A stretch of DNA of 54,704 bases from a virus: the IMG/VR virus record IMGVR_UViG_3300030105_002351, positions 1 through 54,704 of that record; one strand, written 5' to 3'. The stretch's first letter is position 1, and each line of letters starts with the position of its first letter. Below are positions 22,965 to 30,623 of this stretch, piece by piece. Below the pieces are notes generated by a model. It was not told the origin of the DNA. It saw only the letters and a list, made by a program, of their open reading frames with translations, and made no database searches. The position numbers and the translations under genes were made by a program.

Positions 22965-24737
22965 TCAGAATTCCCAATCATAATTGTCCTCCACTTTCTC
23001 TGCTTCCGAGTAGCGATTGTTCAATGGATTAAAAGTCAATTTACAACTTCCTGTTTTTCCCATCCAAGTCCACCGCTGTTTCCAACAGTGAACTCCAACA
23101 CTATCCTCGCCTCTATAAACTGTCAACCCCATATCTGACTTCGAGAAAAATGCCATGCTCCCAGAAATATCAACTCCTGTAACCAGATTTTTCTTACCAT
23201 CTCGCATTTGTGGTTTGTTTGGGTGGGCTATAAAAAAACATAAGACATCATATTTTTTGCAATGCAACTGAACCTTAGTAAGCATTGAAGAAATTGCATC
23301 AGTTTCTAAACCTTTATGATTACTTTCGATAAAATTATAGGGATCAATTACCAGAATCTTGCATCCGTATCGCATCACCGCTTGTGCTGATCGACTTAAA
23401 ATTGCTTCTATTGTAGGGCTTCCACCATCTTGGTAATCTTGAAATAGAAAATGCTCGGATATGAATTGTTGAGATATATCTTTTTCGTCTTGCGACATTC
23501 TCTGATTGTTACCTTCAAAAAACGGCTTCCCGATATAGCATTGTGCCAACTGAATTGCATGATAGGTAGGGGGTTTTTCAAAACTACATATATTAGCTTT
23601 CCATCCGTAATTCTTAGCGACATTGATTAATATTTGATCAATAAACGCAGATTTTCCATCTCCAGGATATCCTGTAACTACACATAAATTACCTGTTTGT
23701 AAATTAAATAACTGGTCAACAGAATCATATCCTGTAGAAACCCCTTGTGGTTTTCCCCTCTCATATAGCTTCTGAAAGTCATCTGAGTAGTAGTCTATAT
23801 TGTGTAAACCATGCAAAGGAACAGGTGTTGCAGATAATATGCTTTGGCGAACTGCCTCTGAGCCTCTTGCAACTAATAATTCGTTTGCATCCTTATACCC
23901 CTCACCCCAATCTACATTGTAGCACCTAGCTTTATCTAGCCTTCTTGACAATTCATCCGCTAAAATTTTTCCGTTGGCATCTACATCAACTGCCAAAATT
24001 ATTCGTGTAATTTTTTCAAAAACATTCCTGTCTTCCCAGATATATTTGAAGCGACCATCTTCCTTTGGATCAACTTTTAAATTTTCTGTAACTTTATTGG
24101 GTGCGCCATTTGGTACTGAGTAAACAATAACATTCTGTAATCCCTGAAATGCCTCAGTAATACTTAGAGTATCTATTTCACCTTCGGTGATAACAATTGT
24201 ATCAGCCATCGTGGGTAGACTTTCATCTATAATTCTTCCACCCCATAAACGAGTCGCATTATTATCCCACCAGAACTCCTTTTTACTACTAGCTGTACGA
24301 TATTTTACTGCAACTGTTTCGTTATTTTCAGTGAATGGAAAACCTATTACTGGTTTATTATTTTTTGTGCCAAGAATACATCCGCTTTTCTCCGCTGTTA
24401 TAATGCTTATACCTCTTTTCTCTAACCATTTTTGTGCCTCACCTTTGTCGGGGGTTGGAAACTTTATAATTTTTTTAGATTGTTGTTTTATTGGCGAGGG
24501 TATTCTGTTCATTTTCATTCCTTGAGAACGACTTATCGCACCATTAACACCGCAATGATGGCAATGGTAAATGATTGATTCGTTATTTATATTTACAGAT
24601 AGTGGTGTATCTAATTTGTTTTTCCTTTGGTCTTGGCATACAGAACAGCTAATTTTATATTGTCCTGCTGACATATGGTTGGTTTTTGAATTTGTATGAA
24701 TGTGACTTTTTATCGAGTTTTTTTCTTGACTCAACAT
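22965..24737 (-). CDS. Primase-helicase (T7 gp4-like)
   Basis: A 590-residue replication protein with three parts. An N-terminal zinc site has CSVC at residues 31-34 and CHHC at 59-62. A TOPRIM domain contains TIVITEGEIDTLS near residues 178-190 and RIILAVDVDANG near 250. A DnaB/RecA-type helicase domain has Walker A GYPGDGKS near residue 354 and Walker B ILVIDPYNF near 460. Such fused proteins unwind the fork and synthesise RNA primers, as in T7. It is transcribed leftwards, opposite to the recombination genes. No DNA polymerase is visible in the window to go with it. Confidence 0.9.
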   Translation of the reverse strand: MLSQEKNSIKSHIHTNSKTNHMSAGQYKISCSVCQDQRKNKLDTPLSVNINNESIIYHCHHCGVNGAISRSQGMKMNRIPSPIKQQSKKIIKFPTPDKGEAQKWLEKRGISIITAEKSGCILGTKNNKPVIGFPFTENNETVAVKYRTASSKKEFWWDNNATRLWGGRIIDESLPTMADTIVITEGEIDTLSITEAFQGLQNVIVYSVPNGAPNKVTENLKVDPKEDGRFKYIWEDRNVFEKITRIILAVDVDANGKILADELSRRLDKARCYNVDWGEGYKDANELLVARGSEAVRQSILSATPVPLHGLHNIDYYSDDFQKLYERGKPQGVSTGYDSVDQLFNLQTGNLCVVTGYPGDGKSAFIDQILINVAKNYGWKANICSFEKPPTYHAIQLAQCYIGKPFFEGNNQRMSQDEKDISQQFISEHFLFQDYQDGGSPTIEAILSRSAQAVMRYGCKILVIDPYNFIESNHKGLETDAISSMLTKVQLHCKKYDVLCFFIAHPNKPQMRDGKKNLVTGVDISGSMAFFSKSDMGLTVYRGEDSVGVHCWKQRWTWMGKTGSCKLTFNPLNNRYSEAEKVEDNYDWEF

Positions 24738-24806
24738 AAAATTCCTCCTATATTGTTTTAAAATGGTTTTGACTTACTACTTGTAAACACTTACTGCAAA
24801 AAAAAA

Positions 24807-24832
24807 CTTAGTAGGTATATATACTTACTAAG
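24807..24832. promoter_or_regulatory. 26-base palindrome before primase-helicase gene
   Basis: CTTAGTAGGTATA and TATACTTACTAAG form an inverted repeat with 12 of 13 pairs. It lies just upstream of the primase-helicase gene and touches the end of the gene at 24828. The same core (AGGTATATATAC) occurs at 14223-14238, so one protein may control both places. Confidence 0.6.
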
Positions 24833-25088
24833 TATTATCGTTTAATAATTTGGCAATCTCGGTTGCGAATTTCTTTCTTGTAATAATTGGATATTCCAAC
24901 ATCTCTCTGATTGCACCAACAACCTTGTCTGGCAGAATATTGTTTCGTTCACAGATTATCTTAAACTCATCGCTGTTAAACCAATCTAAACTGTCAGTTA
25001 CGAGTAAATCATTTTTACTAGAACAATCCCTTATAGCCTGTTTGATTACAGCGTAATCAAGTCTTTTTTGTGTTGTTAATTTAGTCAT
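24828..25088 (-). CDS. Small uncharacterised protein, first gene of leftward operon
   Basis: An 86-residue helical protein (MTKLTTQKRLDYAVIKQAIR...). The sequence DWFNSDEFKIICERNNILPD followed by KVVGAIREML resembles a small DNA-binding or adaptor fold, but I recognise no family. It is first in the leftward operon, with the primase-helicase 90 bases downstream across a palindrome. Divergent from the gene at 25217, it shares an intergenic control region; a TATAAT-like -10 is visible on the minus strand near 25109-25114. Confidence 0.5.
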   Translation of the reverse strand: MTKLTTQKRLDYAVIKQAIRDCSSKNDLLVTDSLDWFNSDEFKIICERNNILPDKVVGAIREMLEYPIITRKKFATEIAKLLNDNT

Positions 25089-25138
25089 TAGACAACTCTA
25101 CTTTACAATAATTATATTTGCAAGATTAAAATCTGCAT

Positions 25139-25167
25139 TTGCACCTGAAATAAACATCATGTAGACT
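25139..25167 (+). promoter_or_regulatory. Candidate promoter of recombination operon
   Basis: TTGCAC (25139-25144), a 17-base spacer and TAGACT (25162-25167) match the sigma70 pattern moderately. An ATGTA...TACAT inverted repeat (25160-25179) overlaps it and could be an operator. Confidence 0.4.
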
Positions 25168-25216
25168 GTTGGTGTACATCATTAAATCACATTTAATATC
25201 TGAAGGAGAACACACG

Positions 25217-25459
25217 ATGCGGTTCGAGATTAAAGAGGGTATTCCAATGCCTGCATCTACAGGAAAACCCAGAAAGTATGACTTACCATTGGAAACTATG
25301 AAATCAGGAGATTCTATTCTAATTGAATTACCTAAAACTAAAATTCATGCAGAAGTAAAAATAATTAGAAACTTTGTTTTACGATTTAAACACGAAAATC
25401 CTAACATCAATTTTACAGTAAGAATGGTTGATGATGGTGTTGGAGTTTGGAAGCTGTAA
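25217..25459 (+). CDS. Small uncharacterised protein ahead of nuclease gene
   Basis: An 80-residue protein starting MRFEIKEGIPMPASTGKPRK, chosen because AAGGAGA precedes this ATG. It is beta-rich with MKSGDSILIELPKTK in the middle and a C-terminal NINFTVRMVDDGVGVWKL. Short proteins of this appearance are common at the front of phage recombination operons and look like small beta-barrel DNA-associated proteins, but the function is unknown. Its stop overlaps the nuclease start (TAATG). Confidence 0.55.
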   Translation: MRFEIKEGIPMPASTGKPRKYDLPLETMKSGDSILIELPKTKIHAEVKIIRNFVLRFKHENPNINFTVRMVDDGVGVWKL

Positions 25460-26355
25460 TGAAACATACTAATGTACATAATTTGCCAAAAGAAATAATT
25501 AGGGCTGTTTCTAATGACAGCTATTCTAAAGGCAATAGTACAATATCAGTTACAGGTTTATTACAACCACCTCGATTGAGAATCCTAAGAGAAGAATTTA
25601 TTGATCAAATCTCTACAGATGTATCTGATGAAGTTTGGAAGCTTTTAGGTCAATCAGTACACGCTATATTAGAAAGAGCAAATGAAGGGTCAAATGACAC
25701 CATTACAGAGCGTAGAAACTATGCTTTGATAAACGGTTGGACTATATCAGGTCAGACAGACTCAATATCAATCAAAGAAAAAACTCTCAAAGACTATAAA
25801 GTAACTTCTTCTTGGTCTGTTATGTCTGCTATTAACAATGGCAAACCCGAATGGGAACAACAACTCAACTGTTACGATTGGTTGCACAGACAGAATGATT
25901 TTAAAAATATTATTAACCAGTTAGAGATAATTACAATCAACAGGGATTGGTCAAAAAATCAGTCTTTAAGAAGTGGTGGAGATTATCCTAAAGCCCCTGT
26001 ATCAATCATACCCATTAGAAAGTGGAGCGATGAAGAACAAGAGCAGTTTGTAAAAGACAGAGTTAGTTTACATCAAGATGCTGAAGCTGAATTTCTAGTT
26101 AATGGTGAACTACCTTTGTGTAGTGATGCTGAAACTTGGAAAAGAAATGACTCTTATAGGGTTATGAAAAAAGGTAGGAAGTCTGCTGTGAGGGTCTTGG
26201 ATTCTCAAGATTTAGCAGATGATTTTATTGCGAAACACAAGGATCAAGATAGTTTAACTGTTGAATTTTTAAAAGGTGAACCTATCCGTTGTAAAGATTA
26301 TTGTGAAGTAGCTAATTTTTGTAGTCAATATTTACAATTGGAGGAAGAAAAATGA
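25459..26355 (+). CDS. PD-(D/E)XK nuclease, recombination exonuclease
   Basis: A 298-residue protein of the PD-(D/E)XK (RecB/Cas4-like) superfamily. The helix WKLLGQSVHAILERAN, the motif SGQTDSISIKEKTLKDYKVT (D..DYK catalytic core) and a helix containing WEQQLNCYDWLHRQ follow the usual order. A C-terminal CKDYCEVANFC cysteine cluster may bind metal. Next to a Sak3-like annealing protein and an SSB-like protein, it is the probable 5'-3' exonuclease that creates single strands for phage recombination. The start is the ATG overlapping the previous stop codon. Confidence 0.75.
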   Translation: MKHTNVHNLPKEIIRAVSNDSYSKGNSTISVTGLLQPPRLRILREEFIDQISTDVSDEVWKLLGQSVHAILERANEGSNDTITERRNYALINGWTISGQTDSISIKEKTLKDYKVTSSWSVMSAINNGKPEWEQQLNCYDWLHRQNDFKNIINQLEIITINRDWSKNQSLRSGGDYPKAPVSIIPIRKWSDEEQEQFVKDRVSLHQDAEAEFLVNGELPLCSDAETWKRNDSYRVMKKGRKSAVRVLDSQDLADDFIAKHKDQDSLTVEFLKGEPIRCKDYCEVANFCSQYLQLEEEK

Positions 26356-27080
26356 GTGATAAAGAATTAACTTATGGAGAAGTTTGGAACACTTTAAAAG
26401 CCGTAGATGTTTCAAAGCATACGGAAGAAAAAATGAACCTTACATATCTCTCTTGGAGTCGAGCGTTCAGTTTGTTGATGGATAACTATCCGCAGGCACA
26501 GTATGAGTTTGTGAATTTTAGTAATTCTGATGATATAACAAGTGGCACTTTACCTTACAGGTTATTACCTGACGGAACTACTGAGGTTCATACTAGGATT
26601 ACTATTGATAATCTAGTAAGAGAAATGAGATTACCAATTATGGATTACAAGAATAATCCTGTTGTTAATCCCCATGCAAGGCAAGTGTCTGATAACTCAA
26701 TGCGATGTTTAGTTAAAAACATGGCTATGTTTGGTCTTGGCATATCTGTATTTACAGGAATGGCTGACGATACTTTGCCTGATGAAGCTAAAGATAAACA
26801 GCCCAAAGGTAAAAAGGTTCCTGCTAAATCTGCACCTGTAAAAAAAGAAATCACCGAAGAAAAAACTGAACCAACTTTTGATAAAGATTGGGCAGAAATT
26901 TTTGTGGATGGATGTATTAATGTAATTGATGGTGGTATGTATAAAACAAGACAGGAAATAGTTACTTTTTATAAAGAAAACTCTGAACATATTGGTGTTC
27001 TTAAAGACAAGTTTCCTCAACATAAGAAATTGTTAGATGACCATATCAAAGAATTTATTAATAAAATTACCGAAAAATAA
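26352..27080 (+). CDS. Single-strand annealing protein, Sak3-like (DUF1071)
   Basis: A 242-residue protein. Residues 1-140 match the Sak3/DUF1071 pattern: NLTYLSWSRAFSLLMDNYPQ, the segment REMRLPIMDYKNNPV, and SDNSMRCLVKNMAMFGLGIS. Sak3 proteins anneal complementary single strands in phage recombination. A Lys/Pro/Ala-rich linker (about 147-178) joins a C-terminal helical region of unknown role. The start overlaps the nuclease gene by 4 bases, and an SSB-like gene follows. Together they form a compact recombination module. Confidence 0.78.
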   Translation: MSDKELTYGEVWNTLKAVDVSKHTEEKMNLTYLSWSRAFSLLMDNYPQAQYEFVNFSNSDDITSGTLPYRLLPDGTTEVHTRITIDNLVREMRLPIMDYKNNPVVNPHARQVSDNSMRCLVKNMAMFGLGISVFTGMADDTLPDEAKDKQPKGKKVPAKSAPVKKEITEEKTEPTFDKDWAEIFVDGCINVIDGGMYKTRQEIVTFYKENSEHIGVLKDKFPQHKKLLDDHIKEFINKITEK

Positions 27081-27099
27081 CTTACTAGGAGATATAAAA

Positions 27100-27408
27100 A
27101 TGGAAGATCGAGTACAAAGTGATGGTGCAATTTATGTGAATAATTATAAAAATTCAGATAAGCAACCAGATTGGACAGGTAAAGTGGCTTTAGATAAAAC
27201 ACTTTTAAAAGCTTTGGTTGAGAAAATTAAAGCAGGAGAAGAAGCAGAAATGCGGATTGCTCTTTGGGATCGTGTATCTAAGAATGGTAATGAATACAAG
27301 TATAGTAGGCTTGATATTCCACAACCCCAAAATGAAACCAAGTCTGCGCCTGCGCCTGCGCCTGTTAAACAAGCAGAGGAATTAAGCGATGATGACATCC
27401 CTTTTTGA
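27100..27408 (+). CDS. SSB-like protein with acidic DDDIPF tail
   Basis: A 102-residue protein with a beta-rich domain (SDGAIYVNNYKNSDKQPDWT, then EMRIALWDRVSKNGNEYKYS), a Pro/Ala linker, and a C-terminal tip ELSDDDIPF that is the signature end of bacterial single-strand DNA-binding proteins. Similar short proteins accompany phage annealing proteins. The tip normally docks repair and replication enzymes. The start is the ATG with AGGAG nine bases upstream. It overlaps the following gene by 20 bases. Confidence 0.65.
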   Translation: MEDRVQSDGAIYVNNYKNSDKQPDWTGKVALDKTLLKALVEKIKAGEEAEMRIALWDRVSKNGNEYKYSRLDIPQPQNETKSAPAPAPVKQAEELSDDDIPF

Positions 27409-27679
27409 AGCAAAAAAAATGGTTTGTGATGCAAATAAAAAAAAGTCACATAAAGATAATGGGGATGCCGCAAGGCATTCTCATATTCATGAGATAGAAG
27501 ACCTTGCATTAACAATGGAAAATTTTATTTACCAGTTAGAAGCTTGTAATTCACATAACAAAGAACTTTCTGTATCTAACTTAAAAATTTTTATATATGA
27601 AATTGATAAGCAGATTAAAAATATGCTTCCGAAAAAAGAAGATGAAGAAGTTTATGATCCTAACAAGTTGCCTTTTTAA
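27389..27679 (+). CDS. Uncharacterised helical protein with KLPF tail
   Basis: A 96-residue charged, helical protein starting MMTSLFEAKKMVCDANKKKS. It contains HIHEIEDLALTMENFIYQLE and ends EDEEVYDPNKLPF, an acidic tail followed by a Leu-Pro-Phe end resembling an SSB tip. The start lies 20 bases inside the SSB-like gene. Function unknown; the tail suggests it may compete for, or share, SSB-binding partners. Confidence 0.5.
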   Translation: MMTSLFEAKKMVCDANKKKSHKDNGDAARHSHIHEIEDLALTMENFIYQLEACNSHNKELSVSNLKIFIYEIDKQIKNMLPKKEDEEVYDPNKLPF

Positions 27680-27691
27680 TAGGAGATAGCA

Positions 27692-28087
27692 ATGAAAGAT
27701 ATTGATTCAGAACCGCCAGAAGGTTTCGGAAATTTTGAGAAAGGTGAATTTTTTGAAGCTAAATCAGAAGAGGCTATCAGGCTAGTGCTTGAAGCTATGT
27801 TTGAATATCCTTACGGAGACTTTACTGATTTTACTTATATGGAGGAATTGCCTAATAAGAATTCCGTATCTGATAAGGAACAGCATGATCACTTTAAATT
27901 GTTAGTTATGTCTTTATATAATCAAGGTGGTGGCTCAAATAGAAATCAACTCTTGGCACAGCTTGGAGAGGTATGGATTTCACATATTGATCAATCTATT
28001 TTAAGAATGGAAAAACAAACTGATGATAAGCTAGAAGAACTTTGGGAATCAGAAATAGAAGAACCTTGCGACCCACCCGAATATTAA
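27692..28087 (+). CDS. Uncharacterised acidic protein
   Basis: A 131-residue very acidic protein (MKDIDSEPPEGFGNFEKGEF...) with a helical C-terminal half including EQHDHFKLLVMSLYNQGGGS and IDQSILRMEKQTDDKLEELW. It is preceded by AGGAGAT. It has no known domain. Acidic proteins in phage early operons sometimes mimic DNA, but this cannot be concluded from the sequence. Confidence 0.45.
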   Translation: MKDIDSEPPEGFGNFEKGEFFEAKSEEAIRLVLEAMFEYPYGDFTDFTYMEELPNKNSVSDKEQHDHFKLLVMSLYNQGGGSNRNQLLAQLGEVWISHIDQSILRMEKQTDDKLEELWESEIEEPCDPPEY

Positions 28088-28099
28088 AAAGAGATACTT

Positions 28100-28261
28100 A
28101 TGAGCAATTTTGATGGAAGGAAAGGTAATAAACAAAGACCTTTAAACAAAGAAAAGTTTGATAGTGAATGGGATAGGATTTTTCAAAAACCAGAGGTAGA
28201 ATCTGATGATAGAGACAGAAAATTGGATGAACAAAATAAGAAAACTAAACCCCTTAATTGA
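28100..28261 (+). CDS. Small conserved phage protein, MSNFDGRKGNK type
   Basis: A 53-residue hydrophilic protein starting MSNFDGRKGNKQRPLNKEKF, then DSEWDRIFQKPE and a Lys/Asp-rich end. Short proteins with this opening occur in many marine phages between recombination genes; no function is known to me. It is preceded by GAGAT and overlaps the next gene by 56 bases in another frame. Confidence 0.5.
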   Translation: MSNFDGRKGNKQRPLNKEKFDSEWDRIFQKPEVESDDRDRKLDEQNKKTKPLN

Positions 28262-28541
28262 AAAAACAGAATTTCAGGCACTCAAGGCTGAAGCAGAGCA
28301 TAAAAAACTTTTAGCAATGTTGAAATTAGAGGCTTTGGCTGACGGCATAAAAACAGACTCAGCCCAAAACACTTACGCTGAAAGCAAGATCGAACTATTT
28401 GATTCAAGAATTAAAATTGCTAGTTATAAGAGTGGATTAGTGGCACTAAAACTAGAACTCAAGGCTACAGAAATTGGGTTTGAGCAATGGAGAACTGAAC
28501 AAGTTAATCTGAGAAAGGAAAAAACTAGATATGGAGCGTAA
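28206..28541 (+). CDS. Coiled-coil helical protein, unknown function
   Basis: A 111-residue charged helical protein, rich in Ala, Glu and Lys (NPLIEKTEFQALKAEAEHKK, then LVALKLELKATEIGFEQW). It is predicted to be a coiled coil through most of its length. It is nested among overlapping small genes: a 56-base overlap before it, and an 11-base overlap after it. The start could also be the ATG at 28227. No family is recognised. Confidence 0.5.
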   Translation: MIETENWMNKIRKLNPLIEKTEFQALKAEAEHKKLLAMLKLEALADGIKTDSAQNTYAESKIELFDSRIKIASYKSGLVALKLELKATEIGFEQWRTEQVNLRKEKTRYGA

Positions 28542-28686
28542 TATCACTGAACCTTTTTTAAAAAAATTGCTTAATTTTTCTGAAGACAAAAGAAAAAAAA
28601 TAGCTTTGATTTTAATTACATCCTGTATAACAAGCTTATCTGATCAAGAAATTAAGCAAGTGGTAAAAAGCATACATGAAAGGTAA
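28531..28686 (+). CDS. Small helical protein, 51 residues
   Basis: A 51-residue frame starting MERNITEPFLKKLLNFSEDK with the middle segment KIALILITSCITSLSDQEI, then a short end. GAAAGGAA lies upstream. It overlaps both neighbours by 11 bases and fills the gap exactly, which supports it as a real gene. The central stretch is only mildly hydrophobic. Function unknown. Confidence 0.45.
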   Translation: MERNITEPFLKKLLNFSEDKRKKIALILITSCITSLSDQEIKQVVKSIHER

Positions 28687-28996
28687 AACTCCAAATAAAG
28701 CAGAATTGAAGCACATGGATCGTGTTTCTCAGATAGGTTGTATTGTCTGCAAAAATCAAAACAAATTTTTTAATCCTTCTGAGATACATCATACTCAGGG
28801 TAAAACTAAACTTAATGCACACTATAAAGTTTTGCCTTTATGCTATGAGCATCATCGTATGGGTAGCGCAGTAGAGCCTATAAGTAGACATCCATACAAA
28901 GCTAGATTTGAAAAAGCCTACGGAACTGAAAAAGATTTGTTACAAGAAGTAAATAGGTTGTTAGACATTCATGACTATGACGATTTACCTTTTTAA
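28676..28996 (+). CDS. Ref-like HNH nuclease
   Basis: A 106-residue protein with the HNH/Ref pattern: CIVC at residues 19-22, EIHHTQG at about 38-44, and LPLCYEHHRMG at about 59-69, followed by PISRHPYKARFEKAYGTEKD. This matches the DUF968/Ref (recombination enhancement) nuclease family, in which the His residues and cysteines bind metal. P1 Ref cuts DNA at sites formed by RecA. The protein ends DYDDLPF, an SSB-like tip. It overlaps the preceding small gene by 11 bases. Confidence 0.72.
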   Translation: MKGKTPNKAELKHMDRVSQIGCIVCKNQNKFFNPSEIHHTQGKTKLNAHYKVLPLCYEHHRMGSAVEPISRHPYKARFEKAYGTEKDLLQEVNRLLDIHDYDDLPF

Positions 28997-29031
28997 AAAT
29001 TACGCTGCGCGCCTGGCTGCTAAAAATAATA

Positions 29032-29043
29032 TTTACTGGTCAT
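29032..29043. promoter_or_regulatory. TTTAC-NN-GTAAA site upstream of methyltransferase
   Basis: TTTACTGGTCAT with the A/T flank on the left (AATAATA), opposite in orientation to the upstream copies. It lies 20 bases before the methyltransferase start, after a short GC-rich patch (29002-29018). Confidence 0.45.
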
Positions 29044-29063
29044 ATATATTTCAAGGGATACAG

Positions 29064-29804
29064 ATGATTAACGAAATACACAACGAAAGTTGCTTAGATA
29101 CAATGAGTCGTATGGATGATAACTCTGTTGACTTGGTAGTTACCTCCCCTCCATACAATATGAATCTAAGAATTAGAAATGGCAAGTATTGTTCAAGACA
29201 GATAGTCAAAGAACTTAGCACTAAGTACGAAGGGTTTAGTGATAATATGCCAATAGAAGAATACTACGAGTTTCATTCAAATGTTTTGAAAGAACTATTA
29301 AGGGTAAGTAGTTTAGTTTTTTATAACATACAGATAGTAACAGGTAGCAAGAGGTCTGTTTTTAAAATGATAGGCGAGTTTTCTGATCAGTTAAAAGATA
29401 TTATTGTTTGGGATAAAACTGTTGCACAACCAGCTATGCAAGAACAGGTGTTAAATAGACAGTCAGAATTATTATTAGTTTTTGAAAATGACAATGCAAT
29501 AAGTAGGCAGTTTAAAGATGCTACGTTTGAAAGAGGAAGCTTGAACGACATATGGAAAATATCTACTCGCTATCTTGATAAAAATAACAAAACTCATGGA
29601 GCTGTTTTTCCAGAAGAATTAGTAGCAAAAATTTTACGAAACTTTTCTAAAGAAGGTGATATTGTTTATGATCCTTTTATGGGTACAGGAACTACAGCAG
29701 TTGTTTGCAAAAAATTAAAAAGAAAGTTTATCGGAAGTGAGATTAATCAAGAGTACACAAAAGATTGTAATAAAAGATTAGACAACATAGGTTTTGAATT
29801 TTAA
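29064..29804 (+). CDS. DNA methyltransferase, N6-adenine or N4-cytosine
   Basis: A 246-residue site-specific DNA methyltransferase. The catalytic motif IV TSPPY is at residues 27-31 and the AdoMet-binding motif DPFMGTGT at 203-210, so the order (catalytic first) is that of the beta class. SPPY-type motif IV occurs in both N4-cytosine and N6-adenine enzymes, so the base cannot be decided. No restriction partner is nearby; phage orphan enzymes usually protect the genome from host restriction or mark it. The start is the ATG at 29064; earlier in-frame codons run through the intergenic site at 29032. Confidence 0.85.
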   Translation: MINEIHNESCLDTMSRMDDNSVDLVVTSPPYNMNLRIRNGKYCSRQIVKELSTKYEGFSDNMPIEEYYEFHSNVLKELLRVSSLVFYNIQIVTGSKRSVFKMIGEFSDQLKDIIVWDKTVAQPAMQEQVLNRQSELLLVFENDNAISRQFKDATFERGSLNDIWKISTRYLDKNNKTHGAVFPEELVAKILRNFSKEGDIVYDPFMGTGTTAVVCKKLKRKFIGSEINQEYTKDCNKRLDNIGFEF

Positions 29805-29845
29805 TGAAAGAACACTCTTTTAAGAAAGCAGGACTTAAACTTTGA
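29804..29845 (+). CDS. 13-residue linking mini-ORF between methylase and RusA
   Basis: ATG at 29804 overlaps the methyltransferase stop (TAATG) and encodes MKEHSFKKAGLKL. Its TGA stop overlaps the TTG start of the RusA gene. It contains the RusA ribosome-binding site (AGGA). It looks like a coupling leader that lets ribosomes reach a weak TTG start, rather than a functional peptide. Confidence 0.35.
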   Translation: MKEHSFKKAGLKL

Positions 29846-30234
29846 AAATTATTCTTCCGTTAGAAGTTTACTACTCAAAAAATAAAAAATTTATTTTAAA
29901 CTTAAATAACTATCGTAATGCTCATTACAGGATATTGTCTAGTGCAAAGAGATGTTACACAGATAACTTGTTGTATGATTTGAAAGGACTAGATAGTTTT
30001 TCTGAGCCTGTTTCTTTGGTTTACACATACTATGCAAAGAGCAACAGAAGATTAGATATAAGCAATCCTTGTTCAGTGATAGACAAGTTTGCTTGTGACG
30101 CTTTGGTAAAAGCAGGAATCATTAAAGACGATAGCTTTAAACAAGTTGTAGATGTTACTTATGTTTTCGGTGGAGTTGATAAAGAAAATTTTAGATGCGA
30201 ACTAGAAATTACGAGCTGCAAAACAACAAGCTAA
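29842..30234 (+). CDS. rusA: RusA-like Holliday junction resolvase
   Basis: A 130-residue protein with the RusA signature: RRLDISNPCSVIDKF (Asp72 and Asn75), then CDALVKAGIIKDDS (Asp86, Asp96 and Asp97). RusA enzymes are dimers that cut four-way junctions using clustered aspartates, resolving recombination and replication intermediates. Length is close to the E. coli phage enzyme (120 residues). It starts at a TTG with AGGA upstream; no internal ATG would preserve the N-terminal strands. It fits the adjoining recombination module. Confidence 0.85.
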   Translation: MKIILPLEVYYSKNKKFILNLNNYRNAHYRILSSAKRCYTDNLLYDLKGLDSFSEPVSLVYTYYAKSNRRLDISNPCSVIDKFACDALVKAGIIKDDSFKQVVDVTYVFGGVDKENFRCELEITSCKTTS

Positions 30235-30243
30235 AAAATATTA

Positions 30244-30255
30244 TTTACCAGTATA
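30244..30255. promoter_or_regulatory. TTTAC-NN-GTAAA site before last plus-strand gene
   Basis: TTTACCAGTATA with AAAATATTA to its left, oriented like the 29032 copy. It lies between the RusA stop and the gene at 30282, which has an AGAGGTG ribosome-binding site. Confidence 0.5.
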
Positions 30256-30281
30256 TAAAATAATACATACAGAGGTGTAGC

Positions 30282-30623
30282 ATGGAATTCTTAATGGAGC
30301 AGTTGCAAAAAGATTTAAAAGAAAGGAAGGATTCTTGGTGGGAGTGGCACAAAGCTAATCCTCAAGTGTGGTATAAATTTGAAGAATACACGTTGGAAGC
30401 TATTAAAGCAGGTAGGAAAAATTATTCTCATTGGGCAATCATAAATCGTATTAGATGGCATAGCGAAATAGAAACAGAAGGTGGTGAGTTTAAAATCAGC
30501 AACGACTATATTTGTTTTTATGCCAGACTATTCCATGTTCATTATCCAGAACATAAAGACTTCTTCAGATTAAAACAACTGAAAGAAGAAAAGATGATGG
30601 ATGATCTACAGTCCACCCTGTAG
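30282..30623 (+). CDS. Conserved phage protein, unknown function
   Basis: A 113-residue Trp-rich protein. It contains SWWEWHKANPQVWYKFEEYT, then HWAIINRIRWHSEIE and YICFYARLFHVHYPEHKDFF. This pattern is conserved in proteins of many unrelated phages of marine and enteric bacteria, usually at the edge of replication modules, and looks like a small helical DNA-associated fold. No function is established that I know of. Its last 18 bases overlap the end of the oppositely oriented 2562-residue gene. Confidence 0.6.
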   Translation: MEFLMEQLQKDLKERKDSWWEWHKANPQVWYKFEEYTLEAIKAGRKNYSHWAIINRIRWHSEIETEGGEFKISNDYICFYARLFHVHYPEHKDFFRLKQLKEEKMMDDLQSTL

